Source: an uncultured Prevotella sp.
Lineage (GTDB): Bacteria > Bacteroidota > Bacteroidia > Bacteroidales > Bacteroidaceae
Direction of reading: 5' to 3'
Assembly: GCA_905196835.1 (NCBI GenBank)
Contig: CAJJWN010000026.1
Span: 1-41,203 of the forward strand
DNA: 41,203 nucleotides
In this document: positions 31,559 through 41,129 of the stretch, one piece after another
How positions within the stretch are numbered: position 1 is the first letter of the stretch
Layout of the letters: the number at the start of each line of letters is the position of its first letter
The notes under the pieces: generated by a model
What the model was told of the DNA's origin: nothing
The model's input: only the letters and a program-made list of their open reading frames with translations
Databases searched by the model: none
Made by a program: the position numbers and the translations under genes

Positions 31559-33699
31559 GAAAGAATTTCGACGACGTCAACATATTTTCTGGCATAAAGG
31601 CGGCTGACGGCGCGCAGTGGCAGAAAGACAACAACATAGCTCCCGACTGGAAGACGCCTGAACACATAATGGTTAAGCCGGCTTACACGAAAGAAGACCT
31701 TGAAGGAATGGAGCATCTTGACTATACAGCGGGTCTGCCGCCGTTCCTGCGCGGCCCGTACAGCATGATGTATCCTTTCCGCCCGTGGACCATTCGCCAG
31801 TATGCCGGATTCTCGACGGCTGAGGAGAGCAACGCGTTTTACCGCCGCAACCTTGCCAGCGGACAAAAAGGCTTGTCGGTGGCGTTCGACCTTCCGACGC
31901 ACCGCGGATATGACCCTGACAACGCACGTGTCATCGGCGATGTAGGAAAAGCCGGCGTTTCCATATGCTCGGTAGAAAACATGAAGGTGCTGTTCAACGG
32001 CATTCCGCTGAACAAGATGTCTGTGTCAATGACTATGAACGGCGCGGTGCTGCCCATCATGGCGTTCTACATCGTTGCCGGACTCGAGCAGGGAGCAAAG
32101 CTTGAAGAGATGGCCGGTACCATACAGAACGACATATTAAAGGAGTTCATGGTGCGCAACACCTATATATATCCGCCCGCATTCTCGATGAGGATTATCA
32201 GCGACATTTTCGCATACACGTCAAAGTTCATGCCGAAGTTCAACTCTATCTCCATCTCAGGCTACCATATGCAGGAGGCAGGAGCAACGGCGGACATCGA
32301 GTTGGCCTACACCATAGCCGATGGACTGGAGTATGTGCGTGCCGGAGTGAATGCAGGCATCGACATAGACGCGTTCGCTCCGCGCCTGTCGTTCTTCTGG
32401 GGCATATCGATGAATCACTTTATGGAGGTAGCCAAGATGCGTGCCGCACGTATGCTTTGGGCTAAAGTCATAGAGCAGTTCCATCCGAAAAACCCGAAGT
32501 CGCTCATGCTGCGCACCCACTCGCAGACATCTGGCTGGTCGCTTACCGAGCAAGACCCGTTCAACAACGTTGGACGTACCTGCATAGAGGCCATGACCGC
32601 TGCCCTCGGCCACACGCAGAGCCTGCACACCAACGCGCTCGACGAGGCCATCGCGCTGCCTACCGACTTCTCGGCACGCATCGCGCGCAACACCCAGATT
32701 TACATACAGAACGAGACGAAGATATGTAAGCATATCGACCCGTGGGCCGGTTCATATTACGTTGAGAGCCTTACCAACGAACTGGCGCACAAGGCTTGGG
32801 AGCATATTCAGGAGATAGAGAAGCTTGGCGGTATGGCGAAGGCCATCGAGACGGGCGTGCCCAAGATGCGCATCGAGGAGGCTGCGGCTCGCACTCAGGC
32901 TCGTATAGACAGCGGCGCGCAGACAATCGTCGGTACCAACAAGTACCGTCTTGACCACGAAGACTCCATCGACATCCTCGAGGTTGACAACTCGGCTGTG
33001 CGCAAGGAGCAGGAGGAAGGTCTTGCCAAGCTGCGCGCTTCGCGCGACAATGCTAAGGTGCAGCAGACGCTCGACGCCCTTACCGAATGCGTACGCACAG
33101 GAGAGGGCAACCTGCTCGAGCTTGCCGTAGAGTGTGCCAAGGCTCGTTGTACTCTCGGAGAAATAAGTGATGCCTGCGAAAAGGTAGTAGGCCGTTATAA
33201 AGCAGTAATCAGGACAATATCAGGCGTGTATTCATCAGAAAGCAAGAACGACGCGGACTACAAGAAAGCCTGCGAGTTGACAGAAGAGTTTGCAAAGAAA
33301 GAAGGCCGCCGTCCGCGTATCTTCATCGCAAAGATGGGTCAGGACGGACACGACCGTGGAGCGAAAGTCGTAGCTACGGGTTATGCCGATTGCGGTTTCG
33401 ACGTTGACATGGGGCCGCTGTTCCAGACACCTGCCGAGGCCGCTCGCGAGGCCGTGGAGAACGACGTCCACATAGTAGGCGCAAGCTCGCTTGCTGCCGG
33501 CCACAAGACGCTCATACCCCAACTCATTGAAGAGTTGAAGAAGCTTGGCCGCGAGGACATCATGGTCATTGCCGGAGGAGTAATCCCCGCACAGGACTAC
33601 GACTTCCTCTATAAGGCCGGAGTTGCCGCCATATTCGGCCCGGGAACGTCGGTGGCTAAGGCTGCCTGCGAGATGATGAACATCTTGCTCGACAAGTGA
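31555..33699 (+). CDS. mutB: Methylmalonyl-CoA mutase, large (catalytic) subunit
   Basis: The 714-residue protein interconverts succinyl-CoA and (R)-methylmalonyl-CoA with adenosylcobalamin. The N-terminal barrel carries the substrate-binding block [20 protein letters not shown] and [39 protein letters not shown] and [20 protein letters not shown] are hallmark segments. The C-terminal B12 domain has the base-off motif D597-x-H599-x-x-G602 ([11 protein letters not shown]), with H599 as the cobalt ligand, then [12 protein letters not shown]. Length is normal. It overlaps mutA by four bases and is followed by a terminator. Together with the sodium-pumping decarboxylase encoded on the other strand it forms the succinate-to-propionate route. 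Confidence 0.97.
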   Translation: MRKNFDDVNIFSGIKAADGAQWQKDNNIAPDWKTPEHIMVKPAYTKEDLEGMEHLDYTAGLPPFLRGPYSMMYPFRPWTIRQYAGFSTAEESNAFYRRNLASGQKGLSVAFDLPTHRGYDPDNARVIGDVGKAGVSICSVENMKVLFNGIPLNKMSVSMTMNGAVLPIMAFYIVAGLEQGAKLEEMAGTIQNDILKEFMVRNTYIYPPAFSMRIISDIFAYTSKFMPKFNSISISGYHMQEAGATADIELAYTIADGLEYVRAGVNAGIDIDAFAPRLSFFWGISMNHFMEVAKMRAARMLWAKVIEQFHPKNPKSLMLRTHSQTSGWSLTEQDPFNNVGRTCIEAMTAALGHTQSLHTNALDEAIALPTDFSARIARNTQIYIQNETKICKHIDPWAGSYYVESLTNELAHKAWEHIQEIEKLGGMAKAIETGVPKMRIEEAAARTQARIDSGAQTIVGTNKYRLDHEDSIDILEVDNSAVRKEQEEGLAKLRASRDNAKVQQTLDALTECVRTGEGNLLELAVECAKARCTLGEISDACEKVVGRYKAVIRTISGVYSSESKNDADYKKACELTEEFAKKEGRRPRIFIAKMGQDGHDRGAKVVATGYADCGFDVDMGPLFQTPAEAAREAVENDVHIVGASSLAAGHKTLIPQLIEELKKLGREDIMVIAGGVIPAQDYDFLYKAGVAAIFGPGTSVAKAACEMMNILLDK

Positions 33700-33737
33700 T
33701 GAACTTTTGTGACGCTGTATTTACGGCGTTATGATGT

Positions 33738-33770
33738 AAGGGCAGACCCAGGACGGGGCTGCCCTTTTTT
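33738..33770 (+). terminator. Intrinsic terminator of mutAB
   Basis: AAGGGCAG (33738-33745) pairs with CTGCCCTT (33759-33766), with a CCC/GGG pairing possible inside the loop, followed by a T-run to 33770. Confidence 0.88.
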
Positions 33771-34154
33771 ATTCTGTGTGGCGTTGGCAGATGTGTATAG
33801 CGCCTGTTCACGGGTTGCTGCCGCCGCCTGTTGACATGGGCGGTTTTGCCGTCAGCATGTTGACTTGTGTCTTTACAAGTAACTGTGTAATGCGCTGATT
33901 GTCAATGTATTGTTGTTCTTTTGCCCGACTTTCGCGATATGCCAGTGGAAGGGCCGTGGCCGTAGGATTTGCAATATGCCGTCAAACGCTTTGTAAAAGA
34001 CGGCCTTTCGCCTTGCAAAAGACCGTCTTTTACAAAGCGAAAGGCCATGTTTTACAAAACATTACATTTTCGTCGCAAAAACGGATTGCCGTCAACCTTT
34101 GGTTTGCATAAGTCAAGAATGGCCATGTTTTTATAAAAAAATTGCTTCTCTATG
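33771..34154. other. Gap between mutB terminator and glycogen synthase promoter
   Basis: About 380 bases. It contains 22-bp array 7 (33971-34054) and a short hairpin (ACTTGT/ACAAGT near 33863-33880). No gene or RNA is supported; the frame at 33899-34111 runs through the repeat array and has no protein-like features. Confidence 0.5.
33971..34058. repeat. 22-bp phased repeat array 7 (four units)
   Basis: Units start at 33971 (gcaatatgccgtcaaacg), 33993 (gtaaaagacggcctttcg), 34015 (gcaaaagaccgtctttta) and 34037 (gcgaaaggccatgtttta), all exactly 22 bases apart. The second and third units are in opposite and mixed orientations. It lies between two plus-strand operons. Confidence 0.9.
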
Positions 34155-34155
34155 A

Positions 34156-34186
34156 TTGGCGGCTGTGTAAAAATTTTGTACCTTTG
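34156..34186 (+). promoter_or_regulatory. Promoter of the glycogen operon
   Basis: TTG (34156-34158), 20 bases, then TACCTTTG (34179-34186), an exact TAnnTTTG box. The transcription start would be near 34193, 18 bases before the ATG at 34211. Confidence 0.7.
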
Positions 34187-34210
34187 CAGCCGTGTTATAA
34201 GAAGTAGTAA

Positions 34211-35884
34211 ATGACAAACGGATTATTGACTCCCGACTATATATTCGAATCGAGTTGGGAAGTATGCAATAAAGTGGGTGGCATATACACCGTACTTTCT
34301 ACGCGCGCGAAGACTTTGCAGGACGCATTTAATGATAAAATAATATTTATCGGCCCTGATTTGGGCGATGCCAACAGCCTTTATTTCAAGGAAGATGACG
34401 CCTTGTTGAAAGATTGGAAGGCGCAGGCGCAGTCCGAAGGGCTTGCCGTAAGGCTCGGCCGTTGGAGCGTTCCGGGTGAGCCTATAGCCGTATTGGTTGA
34501 CTTCAACCAATACTATGAGGATAAAAACGAAATCTACACATGGCTTTGGGAACATTACGGAGTGGACAGTCTCCATGCTTATGGAGACTATGACGAGGCT
34601 TCGATGTTCTCTTACGGTGCCGCCAAGGTGGTTGAGAGTTTCTATAAGTTTTATTTGGACGACACCAAGAAGGTGATATACCACGGCAACGAGTGGATGA
34701 CCGGGCTTGGCCTGATTTATCTGAACAGCAAGTTGCCGCAGGTGGCTACCGTGTTTACGACCCATGCCACGAGCATAGGCCGCAGCATCGCGGGCAACAA
34801 CAAGCCGCTGTATGACTATCTTTTTGCGTACAACGGCGACCAGATGGCCGGCGAGTTGAACATGCAAAGCAAGCATTCCATTGAGAAGCAGACTGCCAAG
34901 TATGCCGATTGCTTCACCACGGTGAGCGAGATTACGGCTAATGAATGCAAGGAGCTGCTGGACAAACCTGTGGATTTCGTACTGCCGAATGGTTTTGAAA
35001 ACGACTTCGTGCCCAAGGGCGCGCAGTTCACACGCAAGCGCAAGGCTGCGCGCAAGCGTATATTCGAGGTGGCAAACGCCCTGCTCGGCGTCAAGCTTGA
35101 CGACGAAGACACGCTGATAGTATCGACGAGCGGACGCTATGAATTCAGGAACAAGGGCGTTGACGTGTACATCGAGGCCATGAACCGCCTGCAGCGCGAC
35201 AGCCGCCTTGCCAAGAAGATACTTGCTTTCATCGAAGTTCCGGGATGGGTAGGCGAGCCCCGCCAAGACCTTATAGACCGTATAAAGGCCGGCGGAAAGT
35301 ATGACACGCCGCTGCATGTGCCGATGATTACGCACTGGCTTCACAACATGAGCCATGACAACGTGCTCGACATGATGAAATACCTCGACATGCAGAACCG
35401 CAAGGAAGACAACGTCAAACTCGTGTTCCTGCCGTGTTATCTTAATGGCAATGACGGCATATTCAATGTGAAGTATTATGACCTTGTACTCGGCAACGAC
35501 CTTTGCATCTACCCGTCTTATTATGAGCCGTGGGGCTATACGCCGCTTGAGGCCATCGCGTTCAAGGTGCCCTGCATCACTTCAGACCTGGCAGGCTTCG
35601 GTCTTTGGGTTAATTCCGAGATAGGACGCTATGGCGAAATTACCGACGGAGTGAAGGTAATCCACCGCACGGACTATAACTATTCTGAAGTCGCCGACAA
35701 GATAAAGGACACGGTAGCGGAGTTCTCCAACTTTTCAGACGCCGACGTCAAGAAGTCGCGCGGCAACGCAGAAAAGCTTTCAAGGAAAGCACTTTGGAGT
35801 AATTTCATCAAATATTACTATCAGGCTTACGACCATGCGTTGAGAAAAGCTGCTGAACGAATGGCAAAAATTGCGGCGGAGTGA
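34211..35884 (+). CDS. Glycogen synthase, eukaryote-like (GT3 type)
   Basis: The 557-residue enzyme extends alpha-1,4-glucan chains from a nucleotide-glucose donor. The N-terminus YIFESSWEVCNKVGGIYTVL contains the K-V-G-G-I-Y-T motif of family GT3, the animal and yeast glycogen synthase family, rather than the KTGGLGDV of bacterial GlgA (GT5). Further GT3-like blocks are YHGNEWMTGLGLIYL, VFTTHATSIGRSIAGNN, FTTVSEITANECKELLDK, VLPNGFEND and, near the C-terminus, the E-x7-E type region YPSYYEPWGYTPLEAIAFKV. GT3 enzymes usually use UDP-glucose, while bacterial GT5 enzymes use ADP-glucose; donor use here is inference. The phosphorylase gene follows 65 bases downstream, so synthesis and breakdown enzymes are probably co-transcribed. 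Confidence 0.92.
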   Translation: MTNGLLTPDYIFESSWEVCNKVGGIYTVLSTRAKTLQDAFNDKIIFIGPDLGDANSLYFKEDDALLKDWKAQAQSEGLAVRLGRWSVPGEPIAVLVDFNQYYEDKNEIYTWLWEHYGVDSLHAYGDYDEASMFSYGAAKVVESFYKFYLDDTKKVIYHGNEWMTGLGLIYLNSKLPQVATVFTTHATSIGRSIAGNNKPLYDYLFAYNGDQMAGELNMQSKHSIEKQTAKYADCFTTVSEITANECKELLDKPVDFVLPNGFENDFVPKGAQFTRKRKAARKRIFEVANALLGVKLDDEDTLIVSTSGRYEFRNKGVDVYIEAMNRLQRDSRLAKKILAFIEVPGWVGEPRQDLIDRIKAGGKYDTPLHVPMITHWLHNMSHDNVLDMMKYLDMQNRKEDNVKLVFLPCYLNGNDGIFNVKYYDLVLGNDLCIYPSYYEPWGYTPLEAIAFKVPCITSDLAGFGLWVNSEIGRYGEITDGVKVIHRTDYNYSEVADKIKDTVAEFSNFSDADVKKSRGNAEKLSRKALWSNFIKYYYQAYDHALRKAAERMAKIAAE

Positions 35885-35949
35885 CGGCGCACAGATAAAG
35901 TAACGTCTACTTAATAACTTTTGAAATAAACATAGAACATTATAAGTTT

Positions 35950-38505
35950 ATGAAGATTAAAGCTGATTATGTCAACGCTCCTCAATGGAGGGAGGTGACG
36001 GTTAAATCAAGATTGCCTGAACAACTGAAATGTTTGGACGAGCTTGCTCACAACATGTGGTGGGCTTGGAACTATGAGGCAAGGGACTTGTGGAGAAGCC
36101 TTGACGAGGAATTGTATGAGGAAGTAGGCCACAGCCCCGTGTTGCTGCTTGAGCGTCTGAGCTACGACCGTAAGGAAGAGATTGTACGTGATAAGGCCAT
36201 AATGAAGAAGGTGAAGGAAGTGTATTCGCAGTTCCGCAAGTACATGGACGTAAAGCCTGACAAGAAACGCCCGTCGGTAGCCTACTTCAGCATGGAGTAT
36301 GGCATCAACCAGGTGCTCAAGATATATTCCGGCGGTCTCGGTATGCTTGCCGGCGATTACCTTAAAGAAGCGTCAGACAGCAATGTTGACATGTGCGGCG
36401 TCGGTTTCCTGTACCGTTACGGGTACTTCAAGCAGTCGCTCAGCATGGACGGCCAGCAGATAGCCAACTACGAGGCGCAGAACTTCAACTCGCTTCCAAT
36501 AGAGCGCCAGCTTGACGCCGACGGCAATCCTTTGGTCGTAGACGTGCCTTACATGAATTATCTTGTCCATGCGTATGTATGGCGTGTCAATGTAGGCCGC
36601 ATCAAGCTGTATCTTCTCGATACTGACAATGAGATGAACTCCGACTTCGACAAGCCCATAACCCACTCTCTCTACGGCGGCGACTGGGAGAACCGCTTGA
36701 AGCAGGAGATACTGCTCGGCATCGGAGGTATGCTCACCTTGAAGAAGCTCGGGATAAAGAAAGACATTTATCACTGCAACGAGGGTCACGCAGCTCTGTG
36801 CAACCTGCAGCGCCTTTGCGACTACGTGCAGGGCGGACTTACGTTCAACCAGGCTCTTGAGCTTGTGCGTGCATCGTCGCTTTACACGGTGCATACGCCG
36901 GTACCTGCCGGACATGACTATTTCGACGAAGGCCTTTTCGGCAAATATATGGGCGGATATCCTTCAATCCTTGGCATCAGCTGGGACGAGTTCATAGGCA
37001 TGGGACGCACCAATCCCGACGACCATAGCGAGAAGTTCTGCATGTCTACGTTTGCCTGCAACACTTGCCAGGAGGTCAACGGAGTGAGCAAGTTGCATGG
37101 ATGGGTGAGCCAAAAGATGTTCTCCGGTATATGGAAGGGCTATTATCCGGAAGAAAACCACGTGGGATATGTTACCAACGGTGTGCACTTCCCCACTTGG
37201 GCGGCTACCGAGTGGCGCAAGCTTTACGCACAGTATTTTGACGGTTCGTTCATGTCAGACCAGAGCAACGAGAGCATTTGGCACGCCATTTACAACGTGC
37301 CTGACGACGTTATCTGGGACACACGTATGGCATTGAAGAAGAAACTGACCGATTACATACGTGACAAGTTCCGTGAGACATGGCTGAAGAACCAGGGCGA
37401 CCCCGCACGAGTTGTTTCGTTGCTGGAGAAAATCAACCCCAACGCCTTGATGATAGGCTTCTGCCGCCGCTTCGCCACATACAAGCGTGCCCACCTGCTG
37501 TTTACAGACCTTGACCGTCTTGCCAAGATTGTGAACAACCCCGAGCATCCGGTGCAGTTCCTCTTCGCAGGAAAGGCGCACCCGGCCGACGGCGCAGGCC
37601 AGGGACTTATCAAGAAGATATTTGAGATAAGCCAGCGTCCCGAGTTCCTTGGCAAGATTATCTTCCTTGAGGATTATGACATGCAGCTTGCTCGCCGCCT
37701 TGTTTCGGGCGTTGACATCTGGATGAACACGCCTACACGTCCTCTCGAGGCATCGGGTACATCGGGCGAGAAGGCCGAGATGAACGGTGTTGTCAACCTG
37801 TCAGTGCTTGACGGATGGTGGCTCGAGGGCTACCGTGAAGGCGCCGGATGGGCGTTGACCGAGAAGCGTACATACAAGAACCAGGGCTATCAGGACCAGC
37901 TCGATGCTGCTACGATATACGGACTTCTTGAGAACGAAATCATACCTTTATATTATAACAAGAACGAGAAAGGTTATAGCGAAGGCTGGATAAAGGTAAT
38001 CAAGAACTCCATAGCTACGATAGCTCCGCACTATACAATGAAGCGTCAGCTCGACGACTATTACAGCAAGTTCTATACGAAGGAGGCCGCGCGCTTCAAG
38101 AAGCTTTCGGCCAACGACAACCGCCTTGCCAAGGACATTGCACAGTGGAAGGAGACTGTTGCCGAGCGTTGGGATTCGATAGCAGTTGTTTCCAAAGAGT
38201 CAACATTGCCTACAACGGGCATGGAGACCGGTGTGGAATACAAGATTAAGTTCGTGATAGACGAGCAGGGACTGAACGATGCAGTCGGGCTTGAGTTCGT
38301 TTCAGTCACAACCGACAAGAACGGCGAGGAGCGCATATCCAACGTATTCCCGTTCAAGCTTGTAGGACATGAGGGCAACCTGTACACTTTTGAGGCTACG
38401 GTAGAGGCTTCGGCCGCCGGAACTTACAAGACCGGTGTCAGGATGTATCCCAAGAACGAGAACCTGCCTCACCGTCAGGACTTCTGTTATGTGAAGTGGC
38501 TTTAA
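35950..38505 (+). CDS. glgP: Alpha-glucan (glycogen) phosphorylase
   Basis: The 851-residue enzyme releases glucose-1-phosphate from glycogen using pyridoxal phosphate. The N-terminal segment (about 18-110, [20 protein letters not shown]) is the DUF3417-like extension typical of the short bacterial alpha-glucan phosphorylases of GT35. The core has [65 protein letters not shown] and the PLP-lysine block [20 protein letters not shown], with the lysine at 608. A strand-rich region at about 765-851 ([36 protein letters not shown]) looks like an appended C-terminal domain. It is the second gene of the glycogen operon and is followed by a perfect-stem terminator. Confidence 0.95.
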   Translation: MKIKADYVNAPQWREVTVKSRLPEQLKCLDELAHNMWWAWNYEARDLWRSLDEELYEEVGHSPVLLLERLSYDRKEEIVRDKAIMKKVKEVYSQFRKYMDVKPDKKRPSVAYFSMEYGINQVLKIYSGGLGMLAGDYLKEASDSNVDMCGVGFLYRYGYFKQSLSMDGQQIANYEAQNFNSLPIERQLDADGNPLVVDVPYMNYLVHAYVWRVNVGRIKLYLLDTDNEMNSDFDKPITHSLYGGDWENRLKQEILLGIGGMLTLKKLGIKKDIYHCNEGHAALCNLQRLCDYVQGGLTFNQALELVRASSLYTVHTPVPAGHDYFDEGLFGKYMGGYPSILGISWDEFIGMGRTNPDDHSEKFCMSTFACNTCQEVNGVSKLHGWVSQKMFSGIWKGYYPEENHVGYVTNGVHFPTWAATEWRKLYAQYFDGSFMSDQSNESIWHAIYNVPDDVIWDTRMALKKKLTDYIRDKFRETWLKNQGDPARVVSLLEKINPNALMIGFCRRFATYKRAHLLFTDLDRLAKIVNNPEHPVQFLFAGKAHPADGAGQGLIKKIFEISQRPEFLGKIIFLEDYDMQLARRLVSGVDIWMNTPTRPLEASGTSGEKAEMNGVVNLSVLDGWWLEGYREGAGWALTEKRTYKNQGYQDQLDAATIYGLLENEIIPLYYNKNEKGYSEGWIKVIKNSIATIAPHYTMKRQLDDYYSKFYTKEAARFKKLSANDNRLAKDIAQWKETVAERWDSIAVVSKESTLPTTGMETGVEYKIKFVIDEQGLNDAVGLEFVSVTTDKNGEERISNVFPFKLVGHEGNLYTFEATVEASAAGTYKTGVRMYPKNENLPHRQDFCYVKWL

Positions 38506-38532
38506 TCCGCGGAATGCGGCATATCGCTTATC

Positions 38533-38569
38533 GGCGGCACAAGGGTTTCGGCCTTTGTGCCGCCTTTTT
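38533..38569 (+). terminator. Intrinsic terminator of the glycogen operon
   Basis: GGCGGCACAA (38533-38542) pairs perfectly with TTGTGCCGCC (38555-38564), followed by five T (38565-38569). It lies 28 bases past the glgP stop. Confidence 0.92.
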
Positions 38570-38593
38570 GTTTGACATTGATTTTGATAGTTT

Positions 38594-38677
38594 CCAATAT
38601 GCGGTCTTTTGGCTTGTAAAAGGCCGTATATTGCAGTGTAAAAGACGGCATTTTGCAGTGTAAAAGGCCATGTTTTG
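38594..38677. repeat. 22-bp phased repeat array 8 (four units)
   Basis: Units start at 38594 (ccaatatgcggtcttttg), 38616 (gtaaaaggccgtatattg), 38638 (gtaaaagacggcattttg) and 38660 (gtaaaaggccatgttttg), all exactly 22 bases apart. The spacer cagt occurs twice. It lies between the glycogen operon terminator and the paaK promoter. Confidence 0.9.
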
Positions 38678-38733
38678 AAAATGCGTGCGAGTCTGTTGCG
38701 GATTTCGTTTGATTTACGTTATATAGCAATTAA

Positions 38734-38765
38734 TTTGGTAATGTCGAAATAAAAGTGTAATATTG
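38734..38765 (+). promoter_or_regulatory. Promoter of the paaK unit
   Basis: TTTG (38734-38737), 20 bases, then TAATATTG (38758-38765), one mismatch from TAnnTTTG. The transcription start would be near 38772, which excludes the in-frame start at 38763 and supports the ATG at 38802. Confidence 0.7.
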
Positions 38766-38801
38766 CAGGCTGTAAAAGCTATAAACATAAAGGAAACAAG
38801 C

Positions 38802-40106
38802 ATGAACGGAGAATATTGGGAGCCGGAAATAGAGACCATGCCGCGTGAGGCCCTGTTGCGGTTGCAGGCTGAAAAACTTAGACGCACAGTGGAAATATCG
38901 CTGCGCTCGCCTTTTTACGGGCGCAGGCTGCGCGAGGCAGGGATAACTCCCGACGCGATAAAGACCGTTGACGACATACGTAAAATCCCGTTTACCACGA
39001 AGCAGGACCTTAGGGAGAATTATCCGTTCGGCCTTGTCGGGGGCGACATGAAGGACGCCATACGCATACACTCGTCAAGCGGAACTACCGGCCATCCCAC
39101 TGTTGTGGTGTATTCAAGGCACGATATCGACTCTTGGGCCAACATGGTGGCAAGGAACATGTACATGGTGGGCTGCCGCGATACGGATGTTTTCCAAAAC
39201 AGTTCAGGGTACGGCATGTTCACCGGCGGCCTCGGCTTCCAGTATGGAGCCGAAAAACTTGGTGCTACAACCGTTCCGGCTGCGGCAGGCAACAGCAAGC
39301 GTCAGATAATGTTCATTCGCGATTTTGGCACCACATGCCTGCACGCCATACCGAGCTACGCCGTAAGGCTTGCCGAAGTGTTTAAGGAGGAAGGCATAGA
39401 CCCGCGCACAACAAAGCTGCACACACTGTTCATAGGCGCAGAGCCGCATACCGAGGAACAGCGCTGCAGGATAGAGAGGCTGCTGGGTGTCAAGGCGTAC
39501 AACAGTTTCGGAATGACAGAGATGAACGGCCCGGGAGTGGCCTTCGAGTGCAAGTGCCAAAACGGGATGCACTTGTGGGAAGACAACTACATTGTAGAGA
39601 TAGTCAATCCGGACACGCTTGAGCCCGTGCCCGACGGCGAGGTGGGCGAGATGGTTCTCACTACGCTTGACCGCACGATGATGCCGATACTAAGATACCG
39701 CACAAGAGACTTGACAAGGATTATCCCCGGCGAATGCCCGTGCGGCCGGACGCACAGGCGCATAGACCGCATAAAGGGACGCACTGACGACATGTTCATA
39801 ATCAAGGGCGTAAATGTATTCCCCATGCAGGTGGAGAAAATCCTTGCACAATTTGACGGACTTGGCAGCAATTACCTTATAAAGCTTGACACGGTAGACG
39901 ACAATGACATTATGACCGTAGAGGTGGAGCTTGACCAAATGATGTCTGACGTTTATCCTGAACTTCATGAAATGACGAAAGCAATACAACGGGCGTTGAA
40001 GGACGAAATACTGCTGACGCCGAAAGTAAGGCTGGTGAAGAAAGGCACAATACCTGTAACCGAAGGCAAGGCGGTTAGGGTGGTTGACTTGCGGAATGAC
40101 AGGTGA
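38802..40106 (+). CDS. paaK: Phenylacetate-CoA ligase
   Basis: The protein has 434 residues from the ATG at 38802 (MNGEYWEPEIETMPREALLR), preceded by an AAGGA about eight bases upstream. A 13-codon longer version would start upstream of the predicted transcription start and is rejected. It belongs to the adenylate-forming PaaK family: the AMP-binding loop SSSGTTGHPTVVVYS starts at residue 91, then YNSFGMTEMNGPGVAFEC, VLTTLDRTMMPILRYRTRDL and the hinge RIKGRTDDMFIIKGVNVFP. The enzyme activates phenylacetate or similar aryl acids with ATP and CoA. In anaerobes it often works with indolepyruvate:ferredoxin oxidoreductase in aromatic amino-acid metabolism, but those genes are not in view. The DUF3256 gene follows 35 bases downstream. 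Confidence 0.95.
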   Translation: MNGEYWEPEIETMPREALLRLQAEKLRRTVEISLRSPFYGRRLREAGITPDAIKTVDDIRKIPFTTKQDLRENYPFGLVGGDMKDAIRIHSSSGTTGHPTVVVYSRHDIDSWANMVARNMYMVGCRDTDVFQNSSGYGMFTGGLGFQYGAEKLGATTVPAAAGNSKRQIMFIRDFGTTCLHAIPSYAVRLAEVFKEEGIDPRTTKLHTLFIGAEPHTEEQRCRIERLLGVKAYNSFGMTEMNGPGVAFECKCQNGMHLWEDNYIVEIVNPDTLEPVPDGEVGEMVLTTLDRTMMPILRYRTRDLTRIIPGECPCGRTHRRIDRIKGRTDDMFIIKGVNVFPMQVEKILAQFDGLGSNYLIKLDTVDDNDIMTVEVELDQMMSDVYPELHEMTKAIQRALKDEILLTPKVRLVKKGTIPVTEGKAVRVVDLRNDR

Positions 40107-40141
40107 TGGCGTATTTACAAATCAACAAGTGTGACAGACTG

Positions 40142-40792
40142 ATGAAGAGACTTCTTTTTATAGCGATATTATTGGGCAACGTATTGGCGGCTTCAGCCCA
40201 GAAGGCCTTGAAAGACGTTTTAAGAGAAATGCCTGAACATGTCATTCCGTATATAAACGACGAGCAGCGTGACGAAATTTCAAAGTTTACAGGTGTAAAC
40301 GACACGGTGAGAGTGAAGAATATGCTGAACGGTTTTACGGCTGTTGATGTCAGTGGGGATGACTATGCAAGGATAATCCTTAACGAGAGCATGTCGCTCC
40401 AGTTGAAATTACTCGATTTGAACGATACCGCCAGGATTATCTGCATGGTGAAAACTGTGGAAAAGCCGGTGAAGGAAAGCTGCGTCAGCTTTTACTCGAC
40501 GGACTGGCGTAAGCTTGCCTCTACTTTCGGATTGCCGGTGTACGGCTGTGCGGATGAGTTGCTTGACGCTTTCATACAGCGTCCCGATACTATACCAGAG
40601 GCAAGATTTGAATATCTGCGCAGCTGCATCGAACCTGTCATACTCAATGCAACCATGAAGCCTGATGAAAACATTATTACGTTCAGCTTGAGCATACCGT
40701 TCGACACAAAAGATGATGGTGATGATGAGATAAAAGCCATTATAAAGCAAAAATCTTATAAATGGAGCGGAGATATTTTTAAAATGTATTAA
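40142..40792 (+). CDS. Secreted DUF3256-family protein of unknown function
   Basis: The protein has 216 residues from the ATG at 40142, which gives a clean signal peptide (MKRLLFIAILLGNVLAASAQ). An upstream in-frame ATG at 40103 would put 13 hydrophilic residues before the signal and overlap the paaK stop, so it is not preferred. The mature part has KDVLREMPEHVIPYINDEQR, LILNESMSL-like strands, CMVKTVEKPVKESCVSFYST and FIQRPDTIPEARFEYLRSCI, which fits the Bacteroidetes DUF3256 family. A periplasmic location is expected; no function is known to me. It is probably co-transcribed with paaK. No clear terminator follows. Confidence 0.8.
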   Translation: MKRLLFIAILLGNVLAASAQKALKDVLREMPEHVIPYINDEQRDEISKFTGVNDTVRVKNMLNGFTAVDVSGDDYARIILNESMSLQLKLLDLNDTARIICMVKTVEKPVKESCVSFYSTDWRKLASTFGLPVYGCADELLDAFIQRPDTIPEARFEYLRSCIEPVILNATMKPDENIITFSLSIPFDTKDDGDDEIKAIIKQKSYKWSGDIFKMY

Positions 40793-40817
40793 ATTAAACG
40801 TTTTTGTTGCATAATAT

Positions 40818-40848
40818 TTTGCAGAATAAAAAATAATCCATACCTTTG
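40818..40848 (+). promoter_or_regulatory. Strong Bacteroidetes-type promoter of a small transcript
   Basis: TTTG (40818-40821), 19 bases, then TACCTTTG (40841-40848), a perfect match to the consensus. The predicted transcription start is near 40855. Confidence 0.8.
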
Positions 40849-40854
40849 CATTGT

Positions 40855-40925
40855 GTTTTTCATGGTATTAGATTATTAAGGTTAATAAAAAGATTGGTTG
40901 TCGTGAGACAACCTCTTTTTGTTTT
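40855..40925 (+). ncRNA. Putative small RNA or attenuated leader of about 70 bases
   Basis: A transcript starting near 40855 would end at a strong terminator: AAAAGA (40888-40893), bulge tt, GGTTGTC (40896-40902), loop gtga, GACAACC (40907-40913) and TCTTTT (40914-40919), continuing in a T-rich run to 40925. Between lies a tiny frame, ATG at 40862 to TAA at 40879, encoding MVLDY. It may be a free small RNA or an attenuator leader for a gene beyond the window. The boundaries are predicted from promoter and terminator only. Confidence 0.6.
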
Positions 40926-41129
40926 ATGCGGTTTTGTGCTTTTTGCCATTTGATGTTCTTGGCTTTTCTGTTTAATCAAAGCCTTTAATATTACAAAAAG
41001 TGAGTGTATAAGCAATATGGTCATGCCACTTTGATTGTTCCAGTGCATTGTATGATGCCCTTGTTTTTGCTGATTTTCTTATTTAGACATGTAAAAAGAT
41101 GATTTTGTGAAAAAATATTTCTGCAAAAA
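40926..41129. other. AT-rich stretch without recognisable features
   Basis: I see no gene, repeat or RNA here. A minus-strand frame at 40860-41048 overlaps the small transcript and its terminator and shows no protein-family features. Confidence 0.5.

Noticed and set aside
33971..34058. 22-bp phased units considered as a CRISPR array
   Set aside because: The units are short, imperfect and separated by only four bases, there are no unique spacers of 25-40 bases, and no cas genes are present.
34223..35356. 377-residue minus-strand frame opposite the glycogen synthase gene
   Set aside because: It is an antisense shadow of a well-conserved GT3 gene, with no promoter or domain.
40860..41048. 62-residue minus-strand frame
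   Set aside because: It overlaps the small transcript and terminator, has low-complexity composition and no upstream promoter that I can see.
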